Shown here piece by piece: positions 30,105 to 42,384 of a DNA stretch of 64,000 nucleotides (positions are counted from its first letter, which is position 1; each line of letters opens with the position of its first letter). The notes beneath the pieces were generated by a model. The model ran no database searches. It saw only the letters and a program-made list of their open reading frames with translations, and was not told where the DNA came from. A program made the translations under genes and the position numbers. Source of the stretch: Bacteroidales bacterium H5 (lineage in GTDB: Bacteria; Bacteroidota; Bacteroidia; Bacteroidales; Muribaculaceae); contig DAAQ01000028.1 of the NCBI GenBank assembly GCA_001701225.1, positions 132,400 through 196,399 of the forward strand, read 5' to 3'.

Positions 30105-32795
30105 TTATTTTGTCCGCGATGTGATGTACTCGGAGGGAAGGACGCCATATTCCTCCTTGAAATATCTGGCGAACTGTTTCGGCGAGATACCCACCCGGTA
30201 TGCTGTCTGTGAGATCTGTCCTCCTTCGCTGTCAAGGAGCCGTTTCCCCTCGCGTATACGTATAAGCCGGATAAACTCGACTGGTGTCTTGCCTGTGATG
30301 CCTTGGAGCTTTTTATACAGGTTGCTCCGGCTCATGGACATGATGTCGCTGAGGCGTTCGACACTGAATGTCTCGTCGTCGAGATTGTCGTCGATGACTT
30401 TGCGTATTTTGGCGAGGAACTCTTCGTCGTGGCTCAATGGGGCATTTTCCTGCCGCAGCAGGGTCTTCTCTATCATCTGTCTGCGCAGACGGCGCTTTTC
30501 CCTTGACACATATATGTACCATAGAGCTCCGATGATGCAGATGGCCGCTATTATATAGGCTGCAATGGCAATGTAAGACCTCCACCATGGCGGGATAACT
30601 CGGATACTTATCTCTGTCATCCCGGCAGAGCCGTGCAAACGCACCTTCAGGGTATGTGTGCCCGGTGTCAGGCCTCCGTCAAACGAGCATCGGTTGTCTG
30701 CCATCGGAGTCCAGGAGCTGTCATCGAGACTGTATTCATATTTTGTCCTTTCGCGGTTGACAAGGTCGAAAGAGCTGAACTCGACTGTCAGGGGCTTATC
30801 GTGCGGAATCTCCAGACTGCTTTCTCCCATAGGCCCTGCAGGTATGCACTCATTATCGCCCAGGGTCACAGCCGACATCCACACCTTCTCCTTTGCCGGA
30901 CGTATACCGGCACCCTGTGGATGTATGACTACATATTTACCGAGACCTCCGGCCACGATGCTGCCATCGTCAAGACACGTGAGTGCGTATCGGTTGAAAG
31001 TTATGTCGCCAAGACCGTCGGCAGCATACAGCGCGTGTATGACAAATGTGTATCCGCTGTCCGACATTATAGGCCTCACACGTGTCATGCCGTTGTCGCC
31101 TGTTATCCATATATCACCCCGTGTGTCCTCTGCTATGGCCCGCACGGTGTTGTCAGACATGCCGTCTCCGGCAGTCAGCCGGGAGAGTGTGGCAAATGTG
31201 CCGTCGAGCACATATATTCCCTCCTTGTTTCCAATCCATGTCAGTCTCCGGCTGTCACGGAACAATGCGTTGACTGTAACATCGTCCAGCCATTTACGGT
31301 CGGGGATACGGGCCGGAACCGTACTCCCGGGCTCCACCATATAGAGGCCTGAACTTGTGGCGACCAGCAATGTGTCTGAGGTTGCGGCGAGTCCCGTGAC
31401 ACAGTCTGACCGCAGCACTGAATTGGTGCGCGTGAAGCTCCGGCTCCCGACGGCATGTAGTCCTTTGTCGAAAGTTCCTGCCCACAACCTCCCGTCGGGC
31501 ATCGCGAGGATGTGGCGCACATAGTCGAGTGAGTCGGACAGTCCGGCGACAGGGGCTATCATACCTGACCGATACATATATATTCCACCCCCGTATGTCC
31601 CGAGCAGTAGCCCGGAGGGTGACTCGGCGATGCCGATGACAGCCGCGCTCCTGAGCGGCGAATTGTTCGTGTCGAGCACTTTGGCTGTTGTTCCCGAGTG
31701 GATATCGGTGAGTTCGACAAGTCCCTTGCCATCTGTACCCATCAATATCCTTCCTTCAGGACTACGGCGTATCACGCTTATGTCCTCATCTGCGGTGATG
31801 TCGTGCCTCTCGATTGCCGGTGACGAGAGTGATGCTATCCCGATTCCGCTTTTTCCTGTCCCTGCTATGATTATGTCCCCGTCTGTAAGGACGGATGTGA
31901 TATGGTTGCTGCCGGGCGAGAAAGGATTGTCGCGGTCGTGTACATATTGTACCGTAGGCAATCCTGATTTATCCATAACGATAAGCCCGTCATGATTGGT
32001 GCCTGCCACTATCATGCCGTCCGGCCCGACTGCGGCGGATGTAACCAGATATGGGGTGCATCCCGTCATGGTGTCGTAATGACCGCTGTCAGGATTAACC
32101 CTGACCATCCCGTGCCCGGGAGTGCCATACAGCAGCAGGTCTCCGTCGGGGGTGGCCATGATGTGGCTGTGACGTACAGGCAAAACGGCGCATTTCCGCA
32201 CTGTTCCTTCCGGGAAGCGCAGCTCATACACGTTGCCATCCCCGTCGGTAATATATATGGTGCCCTTGACCTGACGGGCCGCCGTGACTCCGACTGGCCT
32301 TATCCCTTTAAGGCTGGTTCCCGTGAGGAAATCTCCTGATGTGGCATACATGAATATCGAGTCGGAGGAAATCAGGTATAGGTTCCCGTCGGTGTCGGCA
32401 CATATGTCGTTGATTTCCCGGTGTATCCCCATGGTGGCGAGTCGTGCTGACGCATCCGAAAATAAGTTTTCCTCCAATACGGCTATGCACGAGATGCCTT
32501 TGGCCCATACCGAGCCGTCAGCCCCGAACACTATTGCTGAAGGCTTGAGGCCCGGGTCTGTGGCAAGGCGATGGAAGGTGTGCCCGTCGAAGGTGTCGAT
32601 TCCGTCAGAGACAATCCACAGACGTCCGAGCCGGTCGATGCTTAGCGATTTGATATAGTTGTCTGCTATGCCGTCACGGACATCATAGTGCCTGAATGCC
32701 GGATTGGCCCGGACAGAGACTGCAAGAAGAATCAGTAGCGGTAGCAGGAATATGGTCTTCGGTATGCTGGGACACATGGTATTAGTTGGATTCAA
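30105..32795 (-). CDS. membrane-anchored AraC-type regulator with propeller sensor, no kinase
   Basis: The 896-residue protein has an N-terminal signal or anchor segment and a periplasmic two-component-regulator propeller (about 30-640, repeats such as DRLGRLWIVSDGI and DTRGDIWITGDNGM). A Y_Y_Y domain follows (about 660-735, FSSFDLVNRERTKYEYSLD), then one membrane helix (about 740-762) and a cytoplasmic AraC HTH (about 795-892, SVERLSDIMSMSRSNLYKKL). This is the layout of hybrid two-component sensors with histidine kinase, ATPase and receiver missing; only about 30 residues separate membrane and HTH. It is divergent from the double CE7 esterase, the likely target. Confidence 0.88.
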   Translation of the reverse strand: MNPTNTMCPSIPKTIFLLPLLILLAVSVRANPAFRHYDVRDGIADNYIKSLSIDRLGRLWIVSDGIDTFDGHTFHRLATDPGLKPSAIVFGADGSVWAKGISCIAVLEENLFSDASARLATMGIHREINDICADTDGNLYLISSDSIFMYATSGDFLTGTSLKGIRPVGVTAARQVKGTIYITDGDGNVYELRFPEGTVRKCAVLPVRHSHIMATPDGDLLLYGTPGHGMVRVNPDSGHYDTMTGCTPYLVTSAAVGPDGMIVAGTNHDGLIVMDKSGLPTVQYVHDRDNPFSPGSNHITSVLTDGDIIIAGTGKSGIGIASLSSPAIERHDITADEDISVIRRSPEGRILMGTDGKGLVELTDIHSGTTAKVLDTNNSPLRSAAVIGIAESPSGLLLGTYGGGIYMYRSGMIAPVAGLSDSLDYVRHILAMPDGRLWAGTFDKGLHAVGSRSFTRTNSVLRSDCVTGLAATSDTLLVATSSGLYMVEPGSTVPARIPDRKWLDDVTVNALFRDSRRLTWIGNKEGIYVLDGTFATLSRLTAGDGMSDNTVRAIAEDTRGDIWITGDNGMTRVRPIMSDSGYTFVIHALYAADGLGDITFNRYALTCLDDGSIVAGGLGKYVVIHPQGAGIRPAKEKVWMSAVTLGDNECIPAGPMGESSLEIPHDKPLTVEFSSFDLVNRERTKYEYSLDDSSWTPMADNRCSFDGGLTPGTHTLKVRLHGSAGMTEISIRVIPPWWRSYIAIAAYIIAAICIIGALWYIYVSREKRRLRRQMIEKTLLRQENAPLSHDEEFLAKIRKVIDDNLDDETFSVERLSDIMSMSRSNLYKKLQGITGKTPVEFIRLIRIREGKRLLDSEGGQISQTAYRVGISPKQFARYFKEEYGVLPSEYITSRTK

Positions 32796-32815
32796 GTCGA
32801 CTCATTAACGCTTTG

Positions 32816-32823
32816 CAAAGATA
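32816..32823 (-). promoter_or_regulatory. -7 box of the AraC-type regulator
   Basis: Reads TATCTTTG on the minus strand, 20 nt upstream of the ATG. Confidence 0.55.
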
Positions 32824-32948
32824 ATATTTCAGCCGCACACTGCAAAACATGATGTGCCGGAATGTTGAAATGATGTGCCCAAATGTGTAATTGCTGATAA
32901 ATTAAGCAAATAAAGCGGTATCGGCGGACCTCTCTCCGTATACGTCGA

Positions 32949-32956
32949 TAATTTTG
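32949..32956 (+). promoter_or_regulatory. -7 box of the double esterase gene
   Basis: TAATTTTG, 29 nt before the ATG at 32986. The region shared with the divergent regulator is about 190 bp. Confidence 0.55.
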
Positions 32957-32985
32957 CGGAAACCAATCAACCAATCGGAAACATT

Positions 32986-35900
32986 ATGAGAAAACAGTAT
33001 CTATTCCTGATTCCGGCCATTGTCGCGACCATGACGGCGACAACGGTGACAAAAGCCGGAGCTGTGAGTGAGGAGGTCACCGCGGCGGTACCTGCAGTGA
33101 CATCTACCATTGATGTCTCACGGACAATGTGGAACGGCGTACAGACCGTCGAGGGCTGGAGCGGCGCGCAACAGTTCACGGCCTCGGCGTGCGCGGACAT
33201 AAAGGCCGGAGACCGTATAGTGGTGACATGTACAGAAGCCCTGAGCACGACACAGTCGCAAGTTGATCTCCGCAACGGGGCCGGATGGGCTAATTTCACG
33301 CCTCCGCTCAACATCAACATCACCGGCGAGACATTCCCGTATGATGCCGTGTTTACCATTACCGAAGAGGTTGCCGGACTGATACACGCCAACGGTATGG
33401 TTGTGACCGGCAAGGATTTTACCTTCACGCGGGTGGCACATGTGACGACCATAGAGACATCCGACCCCTCGGAGAAGGGAGACTGGGCCCGGACTGTATG
33501 GGAAGGTGAGGAGGCGATAAGCTGGGTGTCGGGATCGAACAACAGCGTGCTCATCACTAACGCTACTCTCGGATCTCTAAAGAGCGGGGACGTGGTGCGT
33601 GTGTATTATACCGGCATGAAACCAGGTGCGGTCGGACGTATCCTGGCCAACTGGACAGCGCTGACATCGCTGACCAACTCGACCCTGACCGGGAGCAGAT
33701 ATTACGAGTATACCCTTACCGACGAATGGGTGGAGCAGATTGCTGCCTCTACAGGTTTGCGTGTGAGCGGCAACAACTACACCGCGACCAAGGTAGAGAT
33801 AATAGATCCGGCCAGAAAATATCTGGTGCAGGGGGAGATTGACATGCAGGACATACGGGCATGGGAAAGCGGAGAGCAGTCCAAGGTCACAGTATCTCTG
33901 GCCAATCTCGAGAGTGTGGATGTGGAGACCGTTGTCGAGGTCGATATTGACCACGACAGCTATGGTGACTATGCTACGGAAAACCGTACTGTCACATTGG
34001 CTGCGGGAGGTACCGCCACGCTTGATGTGCCGTTCAGCCTCGAGCCGGGTTTCTATAACCTCAATGTCTATGTCAACGGAGACAATATCTGTTCGAAGGT
34101 CATCGGATGCCGCCCCACGGAGGTGGTGTCGGCCCCGGACGACAATCTTGAAGAGATAAAGGCATACTGGGACAACGAGCTTGACATATTGGCGGGCATA
34201 CCTGTCGATGCCGAGCTGACCCTGATAGAGTCGGCCTCTACGGCAAACCGCAATGTGTATCTGGTGAGGATGAAATCTACCCCCGATACTTATGGCGGTG
34301 AACCTGTCGAGATACGCGGTTTCTATGCCGAACCGGTAGCCGAAGGCAAATATCCGGCCCTGATACAGTATCAGGGTACCGACGGAGGGGCATCTGAAAT
34401 CAAGCCCATAGGGGGTGACGACAATATAGGTTGGTGTGAGCTGGTGCTCTCGACCCGCGGTCAGATGCTCAACAACCGCGCTCCCGAGAACTGCGAATGG
34501 GGATGGCTCGATCCGGCCTATACCCGTAAGAGCAATGGCTCAATCGACTATTACGCCCATGGTTTCGGCGATACAGAGAGACATTATTATCGTGGCGGCA
34601 ACGTCGACTGCATCCGTGCTATAGATTTCATGGAGTCGCGCGACAAGGTCCACAAAGACAATATCTTTGCCGTGGGTGGAAGCCAGGGAGGCTCATTCGT
34701 CTATGTTGCGGCAGCCCTTGGCTCAGGCCGTATCCGTGCTGCGGCCCCTTCCATAACAGGTCACAGTGATTTTCGCGATTGTGTGCGTATTGTGAGCTGG
34801 CCCGGCAACGTGTTCGCTTCATGTCAGGCAGAGCTCGGCATGACCGACGATGACATGTGGCATTTCCTTTCGTTCTATGACGTACGCAATCTCGCCCCGA
34901 TGGTCAACTGCCCTGTCATAACCTCGTTCAGTCTCCAGGACCGTACCGATCCCCCGCATATCAACGTGGCGCCATTCAACAATATAGACCGCAGCGGCCT
35001 CACTGAGGACGATCTGCAGTATGTGGTGAATCCTTTCCTCGGCCACGGTACCGCATCCGACTGGAAATCGAGATACATGGCGTTCTTTGAGAAATACCGT
35101 ACCGATATCGAGCCGTTCGACCCCACGACCCCGGTCATCGTGGCCTGGGAGGGGAGCGAGCCCATCTGCTGGAACCAAGGCCCGGAGAATAACTATGTGT
35201 CTGTGCCCGCGACACGGTTCAGGAATGTAACGGCCGGAAGCCGGCTCCGCATCTGTCTCACAGACCTCGCGCTCGGAGCCCAGGGGCATGTATGCCAGGG
35301 CAACTGGTCAGATCTGCCTGACGCCGCGGAATATATTCCGCTCACGGGTGGCTCGTATGAGTATGAGATAACCGAAGCCATGCTTGGCAGACTTCAGGCC
35401 AACGGACTGGTCGTGACCGGCATCGGCTATACATTGACACGTGTCGAGATAGTGAATCCGGCCAATCTCCCCGATGTCACGGCATCTGTCATGGAGTCGT
35501 CTGTTGATGTGTGGGACAATGGCAAGACTCCGGCCGTATGCATCAGCCTTACAGGGAACGGTGACAGGGACTCTGAGGTGGATCTGTCGCTCGGATTGCG
35601 CACCGACGACTATCGCGCTCTACCCTCGATGACACGGACTGTCACAGTCCCTGCGGGAACAACCGTTGAGGCACGGTTTGATGTCGAGGGGCTCGACCCT
35701 GGATTCTACCATGCAGTTGTCACGGCAAATCATAGCGAACTGTCGGATTTCAACTTTGGATATGACCCAGAAGGGATAGTGTCAGCTCCGGATATGGCTG
35801 ATGACTTTGACAGGTTTTGGGAGAATGCGCTTGCCGAGCTCGCGGAGATACCTATGGATGCGGAGCTTACGCTCATACCCGAGAAATCTACCAAGGCTCG

Positions 35901-36879
35901 CAACATATATCTTGTCGAGATGAAATCCATATCTGACAATGGGGTAGCCGGTTCTGATGGCCCTGTGGTGATACGCGGCTACTATGCCGAGCCGGTGTCC
36001 GACGGCAAATATCCGGCGCTCATAACATATCAGGGCTATGACAGTGATTCATCTGTCGCACCCTGGTGTCCCGGAGGTGATGACCGACCCGGATATGTCG
36101 AGTTCATCCTGTCGACCCGTGGCCAGATGCTCAACAACCGGGCTCCCTATGAGAATCCTTATGGCGACTGGTTCATGTCGGGATTCGGGTCGGAGCAGAG
36201 CTTCTACTATCGCGGCGCTTATATGGATGCCGTGCGCGCGATTGATTTCGTGGCCTCGCGTGATAAGACAGACGGCGACAATATCTTCGCCCAGGGACAG
36301 AGCCAGGGTGGAGCACTCACCATTGCCGCTGCGGCCCTCGGCGATGGACGTCTCAAGGCTATAGCACCTTCAATACCTTTCATGGGGGATTTCCCCGACT
36401 ATTTCCGTGTCGGCAACTGGCCTTCGTACAATGCTTTGGCCAGACAGGAAGAGCTTGGGCTGACTGATGGGGAGATGTACCGTTTCCTGTCGTATTTCGA
36501 TACCAAGAATCTGGCTACGCTCATCTCCTGTCCTGTCAAGACCGCTATAGGATTGCAGGACGACGTATGTCCTCCGCATACCAATATCGCTCCATACAAT
36601 AATTTCGGCTCGTCGGTCAAGGAGCTGACCTTCAATCCAATGCTGAAACATCAGACACACGCTGCCTGGGATAGAGAGTTCATGGAGTTTTTCGGGCGCA
36701 ACTACACATCTACACTGAATGAAGAGGTTTTTGTGTCAGGAGGTGAGGCGTTCACCGAAATATATACCCTTTCAGGCACAAGGGTCTATGCAGGGCCTGA
36801 GAATGGTGCTCCGAGACTCAATGCCGGTATCTATGTATTCAAGACAGAAGGCACAGCACGGAAGGTCTGTGTAAGATAG
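32986..36879 (+). CDS. secreted protein with two CE7-like esterase modules and T9SS-like tail
   Basis: The 1297-residue protein has a signal peptide (about 1-24). It contains duplicated small beta-domains (TMWNGVQTVEGWSGAQQF, TVWEGEEAISWVSGSNN and VAWEGSEPICWNQGPEN) and two full AXE1/CE7 modules. Nucleophiles are Ser566 (GGSQGG) and Ser1106 (GQSQGG), 540 residues apart; acids are in LQDRTDPPH and LQDDVCPPH, and His in FLGHGTAS and LKHQTHAAW. Both modules therefore look catalytic. The end (IYTLSGTRVYAG, LNAGIYVFKTEG, KVCVR) is a type A-like sorting tail. It probably deacetylates plant or mucosal polysaccharides at the cell surface. Confidence 0.88.
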   Translation: MRKQYLFLIPAIVATMTATTVTKAGAVSEEVTAAVPAVTSTIDVSRTMWNGVQTVEGWSGAQQFTASACADIKAGDRIVVTCTEALSTTQSQVDLRNGAGWANFTPPLNINITGETFPYDAVFTITEEVAGLIHANGMVVTGKDFTFTRVAHVTTIETSDPSEKGDWARTVWEGEEAISWVSGSNNSVLITNATLGSLKSGDVVRVYYTGMKPGAVGRILANWTALTSLTNSTLTGSRYYEYTLTDEWVEQIAASTGLRVSGNNYTATKVEIIDPARKYLVQGEIDMQDIRAWESGEQSKVTVSLANLESVDVETVVEVDIDHDSYGDYATENRTVTLAAGGTATLDVPFSLEPGFYNLNVYVNGDNICSKVIGCRPTEVVSAPDDNLEEIKAYWDNELDILAGIPVDAELTLIESASTANRNVYLVRMKSTPDTYGGEPVEIRGFYAEPVAEGKYPALIQYQGTDGGASEIKPIGGDDNIGWCELVLSTRGQMLNNRAPENCEWGWLDPAYTRKSNGSIDYYAHGFGDTERHYYRGGNVDCIRAIDFMESRDKVHKDNIFAVGGSQGGSFVYVAAALGSGRIRAAAPSITGHSDFRDCVRIVSWPGNVFASCQAELGMTDDDMWHFLSFYDVRNLAPMVNCPVITSFSLQDRTDPPHINVAPFNNIDRSGLTEDDLQYVVNPFLGHGTASDWKSRYMAFFEKYRTDIEPFDPTTPVIVAWEGSEPICWNQGPENNYVSVPATRFRNVTAGSRLRICLTDLALGAQGHVCQGNWSDLPDAAEYIPLTGGSYEYEITEAMLGRLQANGLVVTGIGYTLTRVEIVNPANLPDVTASVMESSVDVWDNGKTPAVCISLTGNGDRDSEVDLSLGLRTDDYRALPSMTRTVTVPAGTTVEARFDVEGLDPGFYHAVVTANHSELSDFNFGYDPEGIVSAPDMADDFDRFWENALAELAEIPMDAELTLIPEKSTKARNIYLVEMKSISDNGVAGSDGPVVIRGYYAEPVSDGKYPALITYQGYDSDSSVAPWCPGGDDRPGYVEFILSTRGQMLNNRAPYENPYGDWFMSGFGSEQSFYYRGAYMDAVRAIDFVASRDKTDGDNIFAQGQSQGGALTIAAAALGDGRLKAIAPSIPFMGDFPDYFRVGNWPSYNALARQEELGLTDGEMYRFLSYFDTKNLATLISCPVKTAIGLQDDVCPPHTNIAPYNNFGSSVKELTFNPMLKHQTHAAWDREFMEFFGRNYTSTLNEEVFVSGGEAFTEIYTLSGTRVYAGPENGAPRLNAGIYVFKTEGTARKVCVR

Positions 36880-36897
36880 CTGTCTGACTGATAAGTT

Positions 36898-36938
36898 AAT
36901 CCCCGGCAGAGGTTCATGTGATGTCTCTGCCGGGGATT
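36898..36938. terminator. bidirectional terminator
   Basis: AATCCCCGGCAGAG (36898-36911) pairs perfectly with 36925-36938, between the convergent esterase and flavodiiron genes. Confidence 0.75.
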
Positions 36939-36960
36939 ATGTGTGGGATAGAAGCCTCTG

Positions 36961-38160
36961 TCACGCCTCCTTGAGCTTTTGGGCAAGGAGGGTGGCGGCG
37001 ATGCGTATCTGGGCCAGGGTGTCGCTGTCGGGGGCCTGTTTCACGATGACGGGGTCGGTTATTGTCGTGAGCTTTGCGTCGGTGAGATGGCGTCCCATCT
37101 CGTAGACGGCCTGATGTGCCCATGTGTGCGACCCGATGGTGAGTATCTCGCGGTTCTGTATGCCGCGTATGGAGATGGCTTCCATGACCGCTGTAATCGG
37201 CGGGAAGAGGGTGTTGGAGTATGTGGGCGAGGCTATGACGAGTCCCCTGTGGCGGAATATGTCGGCGATGATATAGCTGAGGTCGGTGACAGATGCGTTG
37301 AGCACCGAGATTTCCTTGATTCCGGCGTCGGCCAGAGCGTCGGCGGCTGTCTCGGCCATCAGCTCGGTGTTGCCATACATCGAGCCGTAGACTATGGTGA
37401 CGCCGTTGTCGAGCGGCTCGTAGCGGCTGAGGGTGTCATAAAGTCCGACAACCTTTGCGATCTCCGAGCGCCATACGGGGCCGTGGGTGGGACAGATGGT
37501 CGATAGCTCTGTCCCCGCGAGTTTCTTGAGGGCGCGCTGCACGAATGTGCCGTACTTGCCCACGATGTTGCTGTAATAACGCACCATCTCGGGGAAATAG
37601 CGCTCTGTATCCATCTCGTTGTCGATGACGGCGCCGTTGAGGGCTCCGAAGCACCCGAAGCCGTCGCCGCTGAACAGGGTCTGCTCCTCGCACAGATATG
37701 TCATCATGGTTTCGGGCCAGTGTACCATGGGGGTGAGGGCGAACTGCAGTGTGGTCTCCGGGCCGAGGCTCAGGGTGTCGCCGTCCTTGACGGCGAGCGT
37801 GCCCCCCTCCTCGCCATAGAATCCCTTGACCATCGAGAGAGTCTGTGCGTTGCCCACGATGATGAGGTCGGGATATACGTTGCGCAGTATGCGGATGGCT
37901 CCCGAGTGGTCGGGCTCCATATGGTTGATGATGAGATAGTCGGGCTTGCGGCCAGCGAGCAGCTCATTGATGTGGTCTACGAGCTGGAGCGAGTGGCTCA
38001 CCTCAACGCCGTCGACGATGGCGCATTTCTCGCTCCCCTCGATGAGATATGAGTTATAGCTTACACCCATCGGCAGGGGCCACATCCCTTCGAAACGGTG
38101 TGTGGTGCGGTCGTTGACACCGACATAATGTATTCTCTCCGAAATCCTCTCAGTCTTCAT
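36961..38160 (-). CDS. flavodiiron protein (FprA family)
   Basis: A-type flavoproteins reduce O2 or NO to protect anaerobes. The 399-residue protein has an N-terminal metallo-beta-lactamase fold with the di-iron motif H80-x-E82-x-D84-H85 (NHMEPDHSG), more ligands in PMVHWPETMM, in FSGDGFGCFG and in CPTHGPVW, and a C-terminal flavodoxin domain with the FMN loop IVYGSMYGNTELMAE. It lacks extra rubredoxin or oxidoreductase domains. It is a single gene with its own promoter. Confidence 0.95.
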   Translation of the reverse strand: MKTERISERIHYVGVNDRTTHRFEGMWPLPMGVSYNSYLIEGSEKCAIVDGVEVSHSLQLVDHINELLAGRKPDYLIINHMEPDHSGAIRILRNVYPDLIIVGNAQTLSMVKGFYGEEGGTLAVKDGDTLSLGPETTLQFALTPMVHWPETMMTYLCEEQTLFSGDGFGCFGALNGAVIDNEMDTERYFPEMVRYYSNIVGKYGTFVQRALKKLAGTELSTICPTHGPVWRSEIAKVVGLYDTLSRYEPLDNGVTIVYGSMYGNTELMAETAADALADAGIKEISVLNASVTDLSYIIADIFRHRGLVIASPTYSNTLFPPITAVMEAISIRGIQNREILTIGSHTWAHQAVYEMGRHLTDAKLTTITDPVIVKQAPDSDTLAQIRIAATLLAQKLKEA

Positions 38161-38194
38161 AGCTGTGTACGTGTGAATTGAAAAAATCCGGGCG

Positions 38195-38202
38195 CAAAGT
38201 TA
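38195..38202 (-). promoter_or_regulatory. -7 box of the flavodiiron gene
   Basis: Reads TAACTTTG on the minus strand, 34 nt upstream of the ATG. Confidence 0.6.
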
Positions 38203-38243
38203 GTGCTTTTTGCCCGGATTCACTCAATAATTTACGAAAAAAG

Positions 38244-38678
38244 TCAGAAGGGGAGGTCGTCGGTAGCCGAGGGGGCCAGGTCGACGGCGGGGGGAGGCGT
38301 GGGTGCGCCTGCGGGTGTGGCATAGCCCTGGGGCATCTGGGGTGCGGGGCCATACGATGCTGCGGGGGCAAAGGCTGCGGCGGGTGCGCCGGGCTGCGCC
38401 ATGGCTGCCTGGTCGGCGGGCTCTGCCTTCCATGCGCGGATGTCCACATACCAGCGGCCGTTGAACTCGCGGCTGTCGATGTCGAAGCTCAGCTTGACCA
38501 TCTGTCCCACCTGCAGGGGGAACTGGTCGACCCTCTCGCCGAAAAAGTTGAAAGCAACCTTTTTGGGATATGTCTCCATGGTCTCGAGCACGTACTCGCG
38601 CTTCTTCCAGGGGTTGCCGGCTTTGGATGTGCCTCCCACCTCGGGGAGTGCCACGATGATTTTACCAATGATTTCCAT
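38244..38678 (-). CDS. DUF3127 protein with SSB-like acidic C-terminus
   Basis: The 144-residue protein starts at MEIIGKIIVALPEVGG; the longer frame adds an unlikely N-terminus and crosses the -7 box. Residues 1-85 form an OB-like DUF3127 domain (GNPWKKREYVLET, VKLSFDIDSREFNGRWY). A Pro/Ala-rich disordered linker follows and ends in ATDDLPF, very like the SSB C-terminal tip that recruits repair and replication proteins. This suggests a nucleic-acid-binding or SSB-partner role, which is not established. Confidence 0.85.
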   Translation of the reverse strand: MEIIGKIIVALPEVGGTSKAGNPWKKREYVLETMETYPKKVAFNFFGERVDQFPLQVGQMVKLSFDIDSREFNGRWYVDIRAWKAEPADQAAMAQPGAPAAAFAPAASYGPAPQMPQGYATPAGAPTPPPAVDLAPSATDDLPF

Positions 38679-38716
38679 TATGTGATATTGTTGTTTTGTT
38701 CGGAGCGGAATAGATG

Positions 38717-38724
38717 CAAAGGTA
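38717..38724 (-). promoter_or_regulatory. -7 box of the DUF3127 gene
   Basis: Reads TACCTTTG on the minus strand, 38 nt upstream of the ATG at 38678. Confidence 0.55.
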
Positions 38725-38774
38725 GCGTTTTTTTGGCTCATCACCAAAAATCGCCCCTTGAAAATTGTGCTGAA

Positions 38775-38814
38775 AAACACAGGCCCTCCCGGACTGCGAC
38801 ATCCGTGAGGGCCT
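38775..38814 (-). terminator. intrinsic terminator of secA
   Basis: On the minus strand AGGCCCTC pairs with GAGGGCCT (outer stem 38781-38814) and is followed by GTGTTTTTC. Confidence 0.7.
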
Positions 38815-38839
38815 GTATGGCTATGGGTTTGCGGCGGGG

Positions 38840-42244
<3,405 letters not shown>

Positions 42245-42261
42245 TGTCAGTATTTTAGGGT

Positions 42262-42375
42262 GGGTTAAAGGTTAAAGGTTATGGGGTTAGAGGGTTATAA
42301 GATTTATAAAAATTATAAGATTTATAAGATTTATAGTCAGCGTTCCTATAACCTTATAACCCTTCACCCCCGGAC
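42262..42375. repeat. AT-rich heptamer and GATTTATAA repeats
   Basis: GTTAAAG units (42263-42283) and GATTTATAA-like units (42301-42335) fill the gap between the phosphatase-fold gene stop and secA. GGGTTATAAG (42292-42301) pairs perfectly with 42353-42362. The same style recurs at 62535-62653. Confidence 0.75.
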
Positions 42376-42384
42376 CTTATAAAA

